21,180 nt of DNA from Aestuariivita sp049276915 (lineage in GTDB: Bacteria > Pseudomonadota > Alphaproteobacteria > Rhodobacterales > Rhodobacteraceae). Under the pieces are notes generated by a model, which searched no databases, was not told the DNA's origin, and saw only the letters and a program-made list of their open reading frames with translations. This document shows positions 21,101 through 21,180 of the stretch, in pieces (within the stretch, counting starts at the first letter, position 1; the number at the start of each line of letters is the position of its first letter). A program made the translations under genes and the position numbers. The stretch is from contig NZ_JBASXK010000122.1 of the NCBI RefSeq assembly GCF_049276915.1, positions 1-21,180 of the forward strand. The letters are read 5' to 3'.

Positions 21101-21180
21101 ATGAAAGCTCTGAAAATTGCGGCGACCGGAATGGCCGCACAACAAATGCGGGTTGAGACGATCTCGAACAACCTCGCGAA
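21101..21180 (+). CDS. flgG: Flagellar distal rod protein FlgG, N-terminal fragment (runs off right edge)
   Basis: Only 26 codons are inside the window: MKALKIAATGMAAQQMRVETISNNLA. This is the classic FlgG N-terminus, including the rod/hook motif ending in ISNNLA. AAAGGA at 21089-21094 precedes the ATG. FlgG forms the distal rod between the proximal rod and the hook, and flgF-flgG adjacency is standard. The rest of the gene lies beyond the window. Confidence 0.88.
   Translation, partial: MKALKIAATGMAAQQMRVETISNNLA

Noticed and set aside
1..21180. tRNA, rRNA, CRISPR arrays, insertion sequences, integrase or transposase genes
   Set aside because: None seen on either strand by reading. Apart from the 12-bp repeat there are no mobile-element signatures, so the island call rests on gene context and the repeat alone.

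Overview
The window is protein-dense, moderately GC-rich DNA from an alphaproteobacterium, most likely a marine Rhodobacterales (Roseobacter-group) species. The evidence is the flagellar gene set: a short 284-residue flagellin followed by flaF, flbT and a DUF1217 gene, plus a rod operon in the order flgB-flgC-fliE-fliQ-flgF-flgG. This assignment rests on gene content and family recognition, not on a database search.

Left flagellar block (1-4132). A reverse-strand gene running off the left edge looks like the N-terminus of the hook-length protein FliK. Divergent from it are a minimal FlgJ-type rod-binding protein and a FlgN-like chaperone. A 218-bp leader follows, then flagellin, a hairpin terminator or attenuator, and the tightly coupled flaF-flbT-DUF1217 set.

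Central metabolic block (about 4188-17586). Two divergent operons separate the flagellar genes. The reverse-strand operon runs cyclase-family hydrolase (very like isatin hydrolase) -> CrtI/PYROXD2-like flavoprotein -> MarR regulator -> iorA -> iorB (two-subunit indolepyruvate:ferredoxin oxidoreductase). The forward operon has a second CrtI-like flavoprotein, then a complete peptide-type ABC importer: Tat-exported binding protein, two permeases and two ATPases. A 20-bp imperfect palindrome lies between the -35 and -10 boxes of the divergent promoter and is a good candidate MarR operator. I infer a MarR-controlled module that imports and oxidises an indolic or aryl compound. Its substrate is not known, and enzymes that would complete a pathway (aminotransferase, CoA ligase, oxygenase, ferredoxin) are not present.

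Right flagellar block (17579-21180). fliI is on the reverse strand, convergent with the last ATPase gene after a gap of only 4 bases. Divergent from fliI are flgB, flgC, fliE, fliQ, flgF and the start of flgG.

The most striking non-coding observation is an exact 12-bp direct repeat at both ends of the metabolic block. The right copy spans the fliI stop codon; the left copy lies just past the DUF1217 gene. Removing one repeat and the DNA between would leave DUF1217 and fliI as close convergent neighbours, so the block looks like an insertion into a once-continuous flagellar cluster. No integrase or transposase is present.
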